DNA from: Sphingomonas pituitosa NBRC 102491
GTDB lineage: Bacteria; Pseudomonadota; Alphaproteobacteria; Sphingomonadales; Sphingomonadaceae
Assembly (NCBI RefSeq): GCF_001598435.1
Contig: NZ_BCYY01000009.1
Location: 123,660-187,659 of the forward strand
DNA: 64,000 nt
Direction: 5' to 3'
Made by a program: the position numbers and the translations under genes. Shown here piece after piece: positions 34,647 to 44,255 of this stretch. Position 1 is the first letter of the stretch; every line of letters starts with the position of its first letter. The notes beneath the pieces are model-generated. The model saw only the letters and a program-made list of their open reading frames with translations. It had not been told where the DNA came from and ran no database searches.

Positions 34647-36890
34647 TCAATCGGAAATTTGTCCTGCGGGCACATCCACGGCCTGGACCGTGGCGACAGA
34701 TGCTGCGTCCTGGCCGAGTGCGAGGCTGTAGCGCCCGGCCGGGATCGTCCAGCGGCCGCCCTGCCAACGGGCGAGCGCATGTGGGTCGGCCGCCAGTGTC
34801 AGCTGCACGGCCTCGCCCGGCTTCAGCCACTGGCGCTTCCAGCCGGCGAGGCGCGGCGCGCCCTTGTCGGGGCCGGTTACATAGAGCTGCGGGACCACCG
34901 CACCGGCACGCTTGCCGAGGTTGCGCACGGTGAAGGTCACCGCCGGCTTCGCGCCGCCCGTGACGCGCGCGTCGCTGAACGCGAAGCGCGTGTAGCTGAG
35001 ACCATAGCCGAAGGGGAACAACGGCCGCGTGCCCTTTGCGGCGTACCAGCGATAGCCGACATTCGCGCCTTCGCCATAGACCACGTCCCAGCTCGGCAGC
35101 GTGCTGCCGTCGCCCGCGCCTGCATCGCTCGCCGCGTCGGAATTCAGCCCGGCAGGCACCACCGGCCTGGGCCGCGGCAGCTGGTCGGCGGTCTTCGGGA
35201 AGCTGATCGGCAGGCGGCCCGAGGGATTGACGTCACCGAACAGGATGCCGGCGATCGCCTCGCCGCCACGCTGCCCGGGATACCAGGCCTGCAGCACCGC
35301 GGGCACCTGCTCCAGCCACGGCATCAGCACCGGCCCGCCGGTTTCCAGCACCACCACCGTCTTCGGGTTGGCCTTGGCCACCGCGACGATCAGCGCGTCC
35401 TGCTGGTCCGGAAGCGCGAGCGAATCGACGTCCTGGGCCTCGGTCGTCCACTGCGTCGCGAATACCACCACGACATCGGCGCCCCGCGCGGCCGCAGCGG
35501 CAGCAGCGGCATCGCGACCGTCGACATAGGTCACCACCGCCTGCGGCGCCTTGGCGCGGATCGCCAGCAGCGGCGAGGAGGCATGCCAGGTCACGCGTGC
35601 GAACGAGGCGGCCGCGCCGGTGGTCAGCGGGATCTCGACCGGTGCGCCACCGACCGAGCGCACCTGGCTCGACCCGCCGCCCGAGAGGACGCCGACATCG
35701 GCATGGCCGCCGATCAGCACGATCTTCTTCGCGGTCTTGGCCAGCGGCAGCACGTCGCCCGCGTTGCGGAGCAGCACCATGCCCGCCTCGGCAACCCGCT
35801 GCGCCACCTGCGCATGCGCGGCATAGTCGATCGGCTGGGCGGTCGCTGGCGTCGGATGATCGTAGAGGCCGCTCGCGATCACGCCGGTGAGGATGCGCTT
35901 CACCATCTCGTCCAGCCGCGCTTCGGAAAGCCGGCCCGCCTGGATCGCGGCATCCATCTTCTCGGGCGCGAAATAGATGTCGCGGTCGAGTTCCTGGCCC
36001 GATTCCTGGTCGAGCCCGGCCGCCGCCGCCTTCACGGTCGAATGGACGGCGCCCCAGTCGCTCATCACCCAGCCAGTATAGCGCCAGTCGCCGCGCAGCA
36101 CGTCGGTGAGCATGCGATGGCTCTCGCAGGCATAATCGCCTTCGATGCGGTTATAGGCGCACATCACCGAACCCGGCTTGCCGGTCCGGATCGCCAGTTC
36201 GAAGGCCAGCAGGTCGCTCTCGCGCAGTGCCGCCGCATCGATCCGCGCGTTGAGCACGGTACGCCCCGTCTCCTGGCTGTTCAGGATGAAGTGCTTCACC
36301 GTCGAGACGATATGGTTCGACTGGACGCCGTCGATCGCCGCGCCGGCCATATATCCGGCGAGCAGCGGGTCCTCGCCCAGATATTCGAAGTTGCGGCCGT
36401 TCCACGCGTCGCGGGTGAGGTTCACGCCGCCTGCGAGCAGCACGTTGAAGGTCTTGGCGCGCGCCTCGGCGCCGATCATCGCGCCGCCCGCGCGGGCCAT
36501 CTCGACATCGAAGGTCGCGGCGGTGGCGAGGCCGGAGGGCAGTGCGGTCGCCACGTCCCCCTTGCGCTGCTCGACCTGGTTGGCGACGCCCAGGCTGGCA
36601 TCGCTCTCGCGCAGCGTCGGGATACCAAGCCGGGGAATGCCGGGCACATAGCCGGCCGAAGGGATCATGTCCGCCGGTGCGGGCGTGGCGCGGGGCGGGA
36701 ACAGGCCGTGGACGAGTTGCAGCTTCTCGGCATGCGTCATGGCGCGCACCAGCGCGTCGGCGCGCACTTCGGGCAGCGCCCGCGTGTCCTGCCACGCGGG
36801 CGCTGCCGTCTGGGCGGAGGCGGCGATCGGCGCAACGCCGGCGAGGAGAATGAGGGCAAGGGCGCGAACGGCGTTCATCGGCGCGGGCAT
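34647..36890 (-). CDS. Glycoside hydrolase family 3 beta-glycosidase
   Basis: A 747-residue exported enzyme with a signal peptide ending AASAQT; the start may instead be the ATG four codons in, at 36878. The GH3 N-terminal barrel has VKHFILNSQET (about residues 198-208) and the nucleophile motif GWVMSDWGA with D278. The C-terminal alpha/beta sandwich has VLLRNAGDVLPL and GQRGGEAIAGILFG, and the protein ends with a fibronectin type III-like domain (VRNLGKRAGAVVPQLYV). GH3 enzymes release terminal glucose or xylose from beta-linked oligosaccharides. It lies upstream of the TonB receptor on the same strand and diverges from the MFS transporter, with two operators between. Confidence 0.93.
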   Translation of the reverse strand: MPAPMNAVRALALILLAGVAPIAASAQTAAPAWQDTRALPEVRADALVRAMTHAEKLQLVHGLFPPRATPAPADMIPSAGYVPGIPRLGIPTLRESDASLGVANQVEQRKGDVATALPSGLATAATFDVEMARAGGAMIGAEARAKTFNVLLAGGVNLTRDAWNGRNFEYLGEDPLLAGYMAGAAIDGVQSNHIVSTVKHFILNSQETGRTVLNARIDAAALRESDLLAFELAIRTGKPGSVMCAYNRIEGDYACESHRMLTDVLRGDWRYTGWVMSDWGAVHSTVKAAAAGLDQESGQELDRDIYFAPEKMDAAIQAGRLSEARLDEMVKRILTGVIASGLYDHPTPATAQPIDYAAHAQVAQRVAEAGMVLLRNAGDVLPLAKTAKKIVLIGGHADVGVLSGGGSSQVRSVGGAPVEIPLTTGAAASFARVTWHASSPLLAIRAKAPQAVVTYVDGRDAAAAAAAARGADVVVVFATQWTTEAQDVDSLALPDQQDALIVAVAKANPKTVVVLETGGPVLMPWLEQVPAVLQAWYPGQRGGEAIAGILFGDVNPSGRLPISFPKTADQLPRPRPVVPAGLNSDAASDAGAGDGSTLPSWDVVYGEGANVGYRWYAAKGTRPLFPFGYGLSYTRFAFSDARVTGGAKPAVTFTVRNLGKRAGAVVPQLYVTGPDKGAPRLAGWKRQWLKPGEAVQLTLAADPHALARWQGGRWTIPAGRYSLALGQDAASVATVQAVDVPAGQISD

Positions 36891-37122
36891 TCCTGTTGCT
36901 GGGAGAAGGGCAGCGTAGCGCCCAGGGGCACGGCCCGAAAAATGCGGCCGCCGCCTATCGGGGGAGGCGACGGCCGCAGGTAATCCGCCCTTGAGGAGGG
37001 GGCCGGAACCGGAAAGCGATCGTCAAGGAAAAGAGGCGTCGGCGCGGTCGCGCGGCAGACGGCAGCAATGCCCGGCATGTCCTCTCCCCCTGAATGCTCC
37101 GCATTTTTGCGGGCTTGTTTTC

Positions 37123-37136
37123 TGACAGCGATGTCT
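37123..37136. promoter_or_regulatory. LacI-type operator-like site 1 (TGACAGCGATGTCT)
   Basis: TGACAGCGATGTCT is a near-palindrome with GACA/TGTC arms around a CG centre. It lies 23 bases centre-to-centre from the perfect site at 37146, about two helical turns, which would place two repressor dimers on the same DNA face. Confidence 0.55.
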
Positions 37137-37145
37137 GATGCGATC

Positions 37146-37159
37146 TGACATCGATGTCA
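37146..37159. promoter_or_regulatory. LacI-type operator-like site 2 (perfect palindrome)
   Basis: TGACATCGATGTCA is a perfect 14-base palindrome, 55-68 bases before the MFS transporter start. It matches the TGACAxCGxTGTCA pattern common for proteobacterial LacI-family sugar regulators. The LacI gene lies directly downstream of the transporter, consistent with autoregulation. Confidence 0.65.
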
Positions 37160-37213
37160 AGCACAAACACAGGTCCGCATTGCCACGTCGCCCGCGCCCG
37201 CTAAGCTCGGTTC

Positions 37214-38431
37214 GTGCAGTCTCCCCCCTCTCCCACGCCGTCGTCGGATATGGTCGCGGCGTTGTTCCACCGCTCGATCGGCATCTTCTTCATGGGGGGA
37301 TTCGTCACCGCGCTGGTGGGCCTGCTGGTGCCGCGGCTGACGCTGATCGACCGGCTCGACTATACCCGCGCCGCGCTGGTGCAGTTCGCCTTCCACTCGA
37401 GCTATCTGCTGTTCGCGCTGCCGATCACGGCGCTGCTGGTGCGTACCGGCTATATGCGCGCGATCGCCGCCGGGCTGGGCGTGATGACGCTGGCGTGCGT
37501 GGCGCTCGGCGGGGCCGCCTGGATCGGCAGCTATGCCCTGCTGCTGCTGGCGCTGCTCTGCCTTTCGACCGGCATCACCTTCCTCCAGATCGCCGCCAAC
37601 GTCGTCCAGCCGCTGGTCGCGACCGAGGGGCGGGGCGCAGCCCGGCTGACCCTGCTCCAGGGCTTCAATTCGATCGGTACCGTGCTGGCGCCGCTCGCCG
37701 GGGCCGGCTTCCTGCTCCAGCTGGGCGCCCTGGGACGGCTGCAGCTCGCGCTGCCGTTCCTCGCCTGCGCGGGGGTGCTGGCCTGCCTCGCCCTCCTCTT
37801 CTGGCGCGCGCGCGACCTGCTGGCGACGCACCCCGCGCCCAGCCGATTGCCGCTGGCACAACTCGGGCGGGTGCTGCGCGAACGCCGGCTCGCCTGGGGA
37901 AGCCTCGCGATGTTCGGCTATGTCGGGGCGGAGGTGACGATCGGCAGCCTGCTCGCCAATTATCTGGCGCTCCCCGCCATACTCGGTGCCGATCCGGCGG
38001 CCGCGGGCCGGCTGGTCAGCCTCTATTGGGGCGGGGCGATGCTCGGCCGGTTCGCCGGGGCGATGGGCCTGGTGCGTATCGCACCGCCGCGGCTGCTTGC
38101 CGGCGTGGCGTTCGGCGCGGTGCTGCTCGTCGGCGCCGCGAGCCAGCTCGAGGGCATGGCGGGTGCCGCAGCGCTGCTCGCGGTAGGACTGTGCAATGCG
38201 ATCATGTACCCCACCATCTTCGCGCTGGCGCTGCCCGAGGATCGCGGCCTCGCACCCTATGCCTCGATGATCCTTTGCATGGCGGTCGTCGGCGGCGCCC
38301 TCGTTCCGCTGGCAACCGCCGCGCTGGCCGACCGGATCGGCCTGCCGGCCGCGCTGGGGTTGCCGCTGCTGTGCTATCTGGGGATCGCCGCCTTTGCGTT
38401 GATGATAGCGCTATCGCCCGCAAGGCGATAA
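37214..38431 (+). CDS. MFS sugar transporter (FucP/GluP-like)
   Basis: A 405-residue inner-membrane protein with about twelve hydrophobic helices, starting at a GTG. The helix LLCLSTGITFLQIAANVVQPLVA followed by LLQGFNSIGTVLAPL resembles the conserved Asn/Gln-containing segments of the FucP/glucose-galactose permease branch. That branch imports monosaccharides with protons. It is co-directional with and six bases upstream of the LacI regulator gene. Its promoter carries two operator-like palindromes. The imported sugar is likely the one released by the GH3 enzyme. Confidence 0.87.
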   Translation: MQSPPSPTPSSDMVAALFHRSIGIFFMGGFVTALVGLLVPRLTLIDRLDYTRAALVQFAFHSSYLLFALPITALLVRTGYMRAIAAGLGVMTLACVALGGAAWIGSYALLLLALLCLSTGITFLQIAANVVQPLVATEGRGAARLTLLQGFNSIGTVLAPLAGAGFLLQLGALGRLQLALPFLACAGVLACLALLFWRARDLLATHPAPSRLPLAQLGRVLRERRLAWGSLAMFGYVGAEVTIGSLLANYLALPAILGADPAAAGRLVSLYWGGAMLGRFAGAMGLVRIAPPRLLAGVAFGAVLLVGAASQLEGMAGAAALLAVGLCNAIMYPTIFALALPEDRGLAPYASMILCMAVVGGALVPLATAALADRIGLPAALGLPLLCYLGIAAFALMIALSPARR

Positions 38432-38437
38432 GACTGC

Positions 38438-39457
38438 ATGCGCATGAAGCCGCTCACGCTCAAGGACGTCGCCCAGCACGCAGGTGTTTCCCCCAAGACA
38501 GTGTCGCGCGTGATCAACGGCGAGGCCTATGTCCGGCCGGAGGTGCGGTCGGCGGTGCAGAAGGTCGTCGACGAACTGGGCTATCGGCCCAATGCCTTCG
38601 CCCGCGAGCTCTCGAGCTCGCGTTCCTTCCTGCTCGGCCTGTATTTCGACGACCCCGCCTCCACCTATGCCGCCGATCTCCAGCGCGGCGCGCTCGCCCG
38701 CTGCCGGGCGCTCGGCTACCATCTCGTCGTCGAGCAGGTCACGCGGGACCAGCCCGACTGGCTGGCGCAGTGCGAGGCATCGCTGCGCGCGATGCGGCTG
38801 GGCGGCGCGATCCTCACCCCGCCCCTGTGCGACTGGCCGGAGCTGCTCGATCTGTTCGCGCGGATGGGCGTGGCGGTGGTGCGCATTTCGCCCGGCGATT
38901 TTCACGACCGCACCGCCGCGGTGGAGATGGACGAATCCGGCGCCGCCCGTGAACTGACCGAGGCGCTGATCGCGCTCGGCCACCGCGACATCGGCTTCAT
39001 CCAGGGCAATCCCGAACACCATGCGGCAGCACGCCGGCAGGAGGGGTTCGAGGCGGCCATGGCGGCGGCGGGCCTGCCGGTGCGGCCCGACCGCACGCTG
39101 CAGGGCGACTTCACCTTCCGCTCGGGTCTCGCCGCCGGCGAACGGCTGCTGACGGGGGCGAGCCGGCCGAGCGCGATCTTCGCTGCCAATGACGAGATGG
39201 CGCTGGGCGTGCTGGTATCGGCCATGCGCGCCGGGATCGCGGTGCCCGATCAGCTCTCGATCGCCGGCTTCGACGATGCCGCGATCGCCCGCATGGCGTG
39301 GCCGCCGCTCAGCACCGTCCATCAGCCGCATGTCGAGATGGCGGCAGCGGCGGTGGAGCTGCTCACCCAAGCGCCGGCCACCGCCGCGCGGGGCACCCTG
39401 CTGCGCCGGCTGCCGCACCGGCTGACCCTGCGCGACAGCACCGGCCCGGCCCGGTAA
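38438..39457 (+). CDS. LacI family transcriptional regulator
   Basis: A 339-residue regulator. The N-terminal LacI helix-turn-helix is TLKDVAQHAGVSPKTVSRVIN (residues 6-26), the hinge helix is RPNAFARELSS, and a periplasmic-binding-protein-like sugar-sensing domain follows (GHRDIGFIQGN, FAANDEMALG, AGFDDAAIARM). It lies six bases after the MFS gene and near four palindromes of LacI type. It probably represses the local glycan-utilisation genes until a mono- or oligosaccharide binds. A second in-frame ATG at 38444 is possible. Confidence 0.95.
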   Translation: MRMKPLTLKDVAQHAGVSPKTVSRVINGEAYVRPEVRSAVQKVVDELGYRPNAFARELSSSRSFLLGLYFDDPASTYAADLQRGALARCRALGYHLVVEQVTRDQPDWLAQCEASLRAMRLGGAILTPPLCDWPELLDLFARMGVAVVRISPGDFHDRTAAVEMDESGAARELTEALIALGHRDIGFIQGNPEHHAAARRQEGFEAAMAAAGLPVRPDRTLQGDFTFRSGLAAGERLLTGASRPSAIFAANDEMALGVLVSAMRAGIAVPDQLSIAGFDDAAIARMAWPPLSTVHQPHVEMAAAAVELLTQAPATAARGTLLRRLPHRLTLRDSTGPAR

Positions 39458-39478
39458 GCCACTTTACCCGGTGCATCG

Positions 39479-39499
39479 CCGCCCCTAGTCCTTGGGCGG
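39479..39499 (+). terminator. Hairpin after LacI gene
   Basis: CCGCCC and GGGCGG form a six-base stem with a nine-base loop in the 65-base gap between the LacI and IclR genes. There is no T tract after it, so it may be only a weak stop or an mRNA end. Confidence 0.3.
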
Positions 39500-39522
39500 T
39501 TGAGCGCACCGATGGGAACCCG

Positions 39523-40278
39523 ATGACCGACGACAAGGCCGCGCCGCGCGCCGGCACACAGACGCTCGAACGCGGGCTGGATCTGCTGGACCTGCTTGCC
39601 GAGCGCCCGCACACCGTGCGCGAGCTGGCCGCGGGCGCAGGACTCACGGTATCGACCGCGCGGCGACTGGCGCTGGCACTGATCGACCGCGGCTTCGCCG
39701 TCGGCGAGCGCGACGGAAGCCTGCGTCTCGGCCCCAAGCTGATGCAGCTGGGAGTCCGCGCGCAGGAGCGGCTCAACATCGTCGAACTGGCGCGCGACCG
39801 CCTGCGCAGCCTCGCCGATGCGACCAACATGCCGGCTTTCCTCGGCGAGCGCGACGGGGATCATTCGGTACACCTGCACCGTGTCGGCGGCGGGCAGCGG
39901 GTGGTGGTGACGACGCCGGTCGGCACCCGGCGGCCGCTGCCGGAGACCAGTCTGGGCAAGGCGCTGCTGCTCGACGAGCCGCCCGCCGCGCTCGAGGCAC
40001 TGCTCGCGCGCCGTCCGGCATCGCAACCGGGCTTTCTTGCCGATCTGTCCGCCGACCGTGCGCGCGGGGCGGTGATCCACCGCAGCCCTCCGCCCGACGA
40101 CCTCCGCGCGGTCGCGACGCCGATCCGGGACGCCGCTGGTCGGATCGTCGCCGCGATCAGCGTGGTGAGCCCGGCGCAATATGTCGACGATGCCGCGCTC
40201 GACGGCATCGTCGCACAGGTTCGGGCAGCGGCAGCGGAGATCAGCGCCGCGCTGGGCCACCCGACACCGGCCGGGTGA
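39523..40278 (+). CDS. IclR family transcriptional regulator
   Basis: A 251-residue regulator with the start set at the ATG at 39523. The N-terminal winged helix has QTLERGLDLLDLLAE and TVRELAAGAGLTVSTARRLA. The effector domain has the family patterns SLADATNMPAFLGERDG and RPLPETSLGKALL, and ends with AAISVVSPAQY and a final helix. IclR proteins sense small organic or aromatic acids. The gene converges with the second TonB receptor 12 bases away. It could control that receptor, though no matching operator was recognised. Confidence 0.93.
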   Translation: MTDDKAAPRAGTQTLERGLDLLDLLAERPHTVRELAAGAGLTVSTARRLALALIDRGFAVGERDGSLRLGPKLMQLGVRAQERLNIVELARDRLRSLADATNMPAFLGERDGDHSVHLHRVGGGQRVVVTTPVGTRRPLPETSLGKALLLDEPPAALEALLARRPASQPGFLADLSADRARGAVIHRSPPPDDLRAVATPIRDAAGRIVAAISVVSPAQYVDDAALDGIVAQVRAAAAEISAALGHPTPAG

Positions 40279-40290
40279 CCCGCCGGCGGC

Positions 40291-43200
40291 TCAGCGGCCG
40301 AACTGGACGCGCACGCCGCCCATGATCCGCCGGCCGCCATAGGAAAGGCGCATCACGCGCGGCGTTCCGTCTGCGAAGGGCACATACTCGCCGGTCGACA
40401 GCGTCTGTGCTTCGCGGCGCATGTTGCGGCCTTCCAGATAGACCTGGAAGCTGCGGCTGATGTTGTACGAGATCTTGGCGTCGATGAACGTCGTGCCGTC
40501 CTGATAGCGCGGCACGCCCGGATTGTAGCCCGGCGCCACGAGGCGGACGTTGGTCCACTGCTCGCCCGGATAGTTGATGTCGCCGGTCGTGCCGCCGCAC
40601 GGCGTGATGCAGAGGAAGGTCGAGCTCCGCTTCTGATAGGCGATGCGGAAGTTGAGCTTGCCGTCGTCATACCAGAGCGATGCGTTGGTATAGTATTTGG
40701 ACTCGTTCGGCGGCAGCATCACGTCGCCGGTCAGCGGATCGAGCTGCCCCGTCGTCGCCGACGAGGCGAGGATCGAGAAGTTCAGGTCCGCGCCGGTGTG
40801 CTTGAGGAACCAGGGCAGGAAGGTGAATGCCGACTTGGCCTGGAACTCCCAGATGTCGCGCTTGTAGCCGGGCCCGTTCGCATAGGTGGGCACGCCGAAC
40901 TCCAGGTCGGCAAGCGCGGCGCCGGTCGCCGGATCCTTGGTATCGGTGCCGGCGAAGGGCTTGCGATTCTCGGTCACGGCGATCGGGCTGCCGATCTTCA
41001 CGTCGAGCTTGCCATAGGCGACCGAGAACACCGTGTCGGCGTTGGGATACCATTCCAGGCTGGTATTGTAGTTCCATGCCGTGAACGGACTGAGGCCGGG
41101 ATTGCCGACGCGGCCGGTGCAGCCATAGACGTCGTCCGGGTTCGTATCGAGCTCGACGCGCTGGTCGATGTTGCACGTCCCGCCCGGAAACATCAGCGTC
41201 GGATTGGGTCGCGCGACGGTCTTGCCGCCATAGAAGCGCAGCACGACCTGGTCGTGGAAGCCCCAGAAGTTGACGTTGAAGCTCGGCAGCCAGGCGTTGG
41301 TCTTGGCGTTCAGCGTCACGTTCTGGCTGAACGATACCGTGGTGATGCCGTTGGCGTTGTTCGGATCATTGGGATTGAACAGCGGGGTGACGCGGATCGA
41401 GTTCAGCGTGAGCAGGCCCGATCCCTTGGTATTTGCGAACACGCCGCGGATGCCGACATTGCCGTCCACGCGGATGCCCCGGAAGAGATCCTGCTCGAAA
41501 TCGGCCATCGCATAGATGTTCTTGATCGTCTCCCGCGTCCGGCTGACCGGCTGGGCATAGGTGTTGCCGTCGCTGCCCACGCAGGTCTTGAGACAATCGA
41601 AGTTCATGTACTGCGCCGCGCCCAGGGCGGCGAAGAGCTCGTCGGTGCGGATGCCCTGCCAGGCGGGGGGCAGGTTGCCGCGATTGGGCAGGTCCCCGAA
41701 ATAGGCGCTGTCGGACGGCTCCACGGTACGCGCCCAGAGGTCCTGCAGCGCCTGCGGCGTCAGCGTATCGACGCCCGAGCGGATATTCGCCGGATTGGTG
41801 GCCGCGACATAGCCATAGTTGCACGACAGGGTGGATGTCGCCGTCGGCTGGCACGCGCGCAGCGAACCGCGGACGTTCGCGGTGGGCACGATGACCGCCG
41901 GCACATAGCCGGGCTGGCCGAAGGTGCCGATCTGACTCTTCGCGGTGTAGCCGCCGCCGCCCCAGCGATCGAGATCGTTCTTGCGATACTGTCCGCCCAC
42001 CTTGATGCGGGTGATGAACGGCAGGACTTCCTGGGTACGATAGATCAGGTCCAGCTTGGCGATCTTTTCGGAGGCCTCGCCGAGCGCCGGCGAATAGGAG
42101 ACGCCGAAGGTGGGCGTCGTCAGCGGCATCTGCCCCACGGTATAGGCCGGCGTGGCCGGTCCGTTGGGGCCGGCTGCCACGGCGTTCTGCCCGATACAGG
42201 TCGGCGCGGTGCCGGCGCCGATGCACGCAGGTGCGGACAGCTGGACGAAATTGGCCGGGTTGCTCTCGTCATAGTTGCTCGGCAGCTGCACGTCCCACAG
42301 GCCATTCGGCTGCAGCTTCAGCGTCGCATTGCCATAGCTGTACGAGCGCGCCGTGCGCATGTCGCCGCGGCTGGTGGTCGCGCGGGTCATGCCGGCCATC
42401 GCGTCGATGTCGAGCCGGTCGCCGCGAAACTCGAGACCGCCCTGGAAATATTTGGTCTTGGTGTCGATCGTGTTCTCGATCTGATCGATGTTCACCGAAT
42501 TGTTGGTGAGCGTCATCTCCGTGACGTTGTGCGCGCTGTCGACCTTGACGCTGCCCGGCACGATGTTGACCACGTTGCCGTTCGTGGCATTGCCGCTGAC
42601 ATTGTTGAGACCGTCGAACAGATAATAGCCGGCCGCCGCCGCCGCAGGCGTGACGCTGCGGGTGCGCGGGTAGCCGGTGGTCGTATCCAGGAAGGTGCCG
42701 GGGACGTTCTGGCCGAACAGCGTCACCGGATTGCGGCTGCGGTTCTGGTCGTGGACCTTGCGATTGGCGATGGTGCCCTTCGCGAACACGGTCAGGCGAT
42801 CGGTGACACGATAGTCGAACCGGGCGTCGAAGGCTGAGCGCTGGTCCGTCTGGGTGTTCATGAAGTTGCGGATCAGCGACGGCGTATAGTCGTTCCACTG
42901 ATTGAGGCAGGTCTGCTGCTCCAGGATCCGCTGGCCCTTCTGGGCCGTGGTGCCGGTGGCATTGTTCGGGAAGATCTGGAGGCATTCCGCCTTGGTCTTG
43001 GCGCCCGCCGACAGCGTGACCAGCTGGCGCGGCGTGAGCGCGCCGCCACCCGGCGCCGTGCTGTTGGCGAAGGCGACGTCCGCAGCGTCCGTCCCGACCG
43101 TCGCAGGGTTGAAGCTGAAGGTCTTTTCCGGCGACTGGTCGAAATCGAACAGGCGCGCATAGCCGCGGTTGTTGCTGGTGGTGGTCTCGAAGCCATGGCC

Positions 43201-43947
43201 GTTGTTCTGGAGCTTCGAATAGCTGCCGCTGACGATCATGCCGACGCGATCGTTGAACAGACGTCGGCCATAGACTGCGTTGAAATCGGGGGTCCAGTCG
43301 CGGCCCAGCGAGTTCTGGCCGGCGCCTGCGCGCAGCGACAGATAGGGCTTCTTGAAATCGAGGCCGGTGCGCGTCTTGATCTGGACGGTGCCGCCCAGTC
43401 CGCCTTCGGTCATGTCCGCGGTGGAGCCCTTGACGACGTCGACGCTCTTCACGAGCTCTGCCGGCAGCTCGCGCAGATCCGCGCTGCGGCCGTTTGCGGC
43501 GCCGATCGCCAGCCCGTTGGTGCTCTGCACGCCGATGCCGTCCAGCTCGACGCGCGTAAGGTCCGGTCCGTTGCCACGAACGGCGACGCTTTCACCCTCG
43601 CCGAATTCGTTGCGCCCCAGCGCAACGCCCGGGATGCGCGAGATCGCTTCGTTGACGTTGCGATCCGGGAAGGAGCCGATGTCGTCCGCCACGATCGAAT
43701 CCGTGGCGGTACGGGCGTTCTTCTTGCGCGCGTTCGAAGATTGCTGACTGGCGCGAGAGCCGACCACCACGATCGCCTCTTCCTGCGAAGTAGTGAGCTG
43801 GCTGCTCATGTCCGGCGCGGGCTGCGCCTGTGCCGATGCATTGGTCTGCGCCGCTGCGGTGCCGATGCCCCCGCCCAGCATGGTCGCCAATGCCGCCCAG
43901 CTCGCCGTCGCGGCGATATGCCGGCGTGAATGAAGTCCCCTGTCCAT
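40291..43947 (-). CDS. TonB-dependent receptor (second, large)
   Basis: A 1218-residue outer-membrane receptor. The signal segment ends near residue 35 (GTAAAQT). A TonB-box-like strand is EEAIVVVGSRAS. The plug begins with NARTATDSIVADDIGSFPDRN and ISRIPGVALGRN, with VAVRGNGPDLTRVELDG. The barrel ends RIMGGVRVQFGR. It is not a close copy of the first receptor. Cysteines occur in loop pairs (CLKTCVG and CITPCGG), which suggests disulphide-braced extracellular loops. It has its own upstream region and no same-strand partner genes, so it is likely monocistronic. Confidence 0.92.
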   Translation of the reverse strand: MDRGLHSRRHIAATASWAALATMLGGGIGTAAAQTNASAQAQPAPDMSSQLTTSQEEAIVVVGSRASQQSSNARKKNARTATDSIVADDIGSFPDRNVNEAISRIPGVALGRNEFGEGESVAVRGNGPDLTRVELDGIGVQSTNGLAIGAANGRSADLRELPAELVKSVDVVKGSTADMTEGGLGGTVQIKTRTGLDFKKPYLSLRAGAGQNSLGRDWTPDFNAVYGRRLFNDRVGMIVSGSYSKLQNNGHGFETTTSNNRGYARLFDFDQSPEKTFSFNPATVGTDAADVAFANSTAPGGGALTPRQLVTLSAGAKTKAECLQIFPNNATGTTAQKGQRILEQQTCLNQWNDYTPSLIRNFMNTQTDQRSAFDARFDYRVTDRLTVFAKGTIANRKVHDQNRSRNPVTLFGQNVPGTFLDTTTGYPRTRSVTPAAAAAGYYLFDGLNNVSGNATNGNVVNIVPGSVKVDSAHNVTEMTLTNNSVNIDQIENTIDTKTKYFQGGLEFRGDRLDIDAMAGMTRATTSRGDMRTARSYSYGNATLKLQPNGLWDVQLPSNYDESNPANFVQLSAPACIGAGTAPTCIGQNAVAAGPNGPATPAYTVGQMPLTTPTFGVSYSPALGEASEKIAKLDLIYRTQEVLPFITRIKVGGQYRKNDLDRWGGGGYTAKSQIGTFGQPGYVPAVIVPTANVRGSLRACQPTATSTLSCNYGYVAATNPANIRSGVDTLTPQALQDLWARTVEPSDSAYFGDLPNRGNLPPAWQGIRTDELFAALGAAQYMNFDCLKTCVGSDGNTYAQPVSRTRETIKNIYAMADFEQDLFRGIRVDGNVGIRGVFANTKGSGLLTLNSIRVTPLFNPNDPNNANGITTVSFSQNVTLNAKTNAWLPSFNVNFWGFHDQVVLRFYGGKTVARPNPTLMFPGGTCNIDQRVELDTNPDDVYGCTGRVGNPGLSPFTAWNYNTSLEWYPNADTVFSVAYGKLDVKIGSPIAVTENRKPFAGTDTKDPATGAALADLEFGVPTYANGPGYKRDIWEFQAKSAFTFLPWFLKHTGADLNFSILASSATTGQLDPLTGDVMLPPNESKYYTNASLWYDDGKLNFRIAYQKRSSTFLCITPCGGTTGDINYPGEQWTNVRLVAPGYNPGVPRYQDGTTFIDAKISYNISRSFQVYLEGRNMRREAQTLSTGEYVPFADGTPRVMRLSYGGRRIMGGVRVQFGR

Positions 43948-44255
43948 CCCGTTCCCTCTCCTATCTGGTCGGCGGCACCTTTATGGATGCTCCTTGGCCG
44001 CCTTGGTCCCCGAGGGAGTGCAGGTCTTTGCCCCCTACTCCCACATTGTGAATGTACGCTTCACTTAATGCAACATTATCAGGTTTCGGCTAGGGCGCAA
44101 GAGGCGGCGATCTGCGCAGACAAATCCCTGCTGCAACGAGGCGATGCCGCGGATGAGCGACCGCGCGGGGCAGGGTCCGCACGGACGCGTGCGGTTCGGG
44201 ACCAGACCCTTGTATAGCAGCCGGAACGGGCGGGAGGCTGTACCGTTCGGATGCC
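43948..44255. other. Divergent promoter region of second TonB receptor and rpiA
   Basis: This 308-base region holds no gene that I can support. It contains an AT-richer segment near 44041-44090 with an inverted repeat GTGAA-N7-TTCAC (44048-44064). It also has a possible leftward promoter, TTGCAT and CACAAT spaced by 17 bases. The right half is GC-rich and leads to rpiA. Confidence 0.5.
44045..44073 (-). promoter_or_regulatory. Candidate leftward promoter for second TonB receptor
   Basis: On the minus strand TTGCAT (44073-44068) and CACAAT (44050-44045) are separated by 17 bases. That fits a sigma-70-like promoter about 100 bases before the receptor start. The overlapping GTGAA-N7-TTCAC repeat could be a regulator site. 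Support is by pattern only. Confidence 0.3.

Larger units (their letters stand above)
36891..37213. other. Divergent regulatory region between GH3 and MFS genes
   Basis: This 323-base gap holds no gene. Its left half is rich in short GC-rich hairpins, with GCGGCCGCCGCCTATCGG near 36950 and a related inverted copy following. Its right half is AT-richer (GCATTTTTGCGGGCTTGTTTTC) and contains the two LacI-type palindromes at 37123 and 37146. It should carry back-to-back promoters for the glycosidase and the transporter. Confidence 0.6.
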
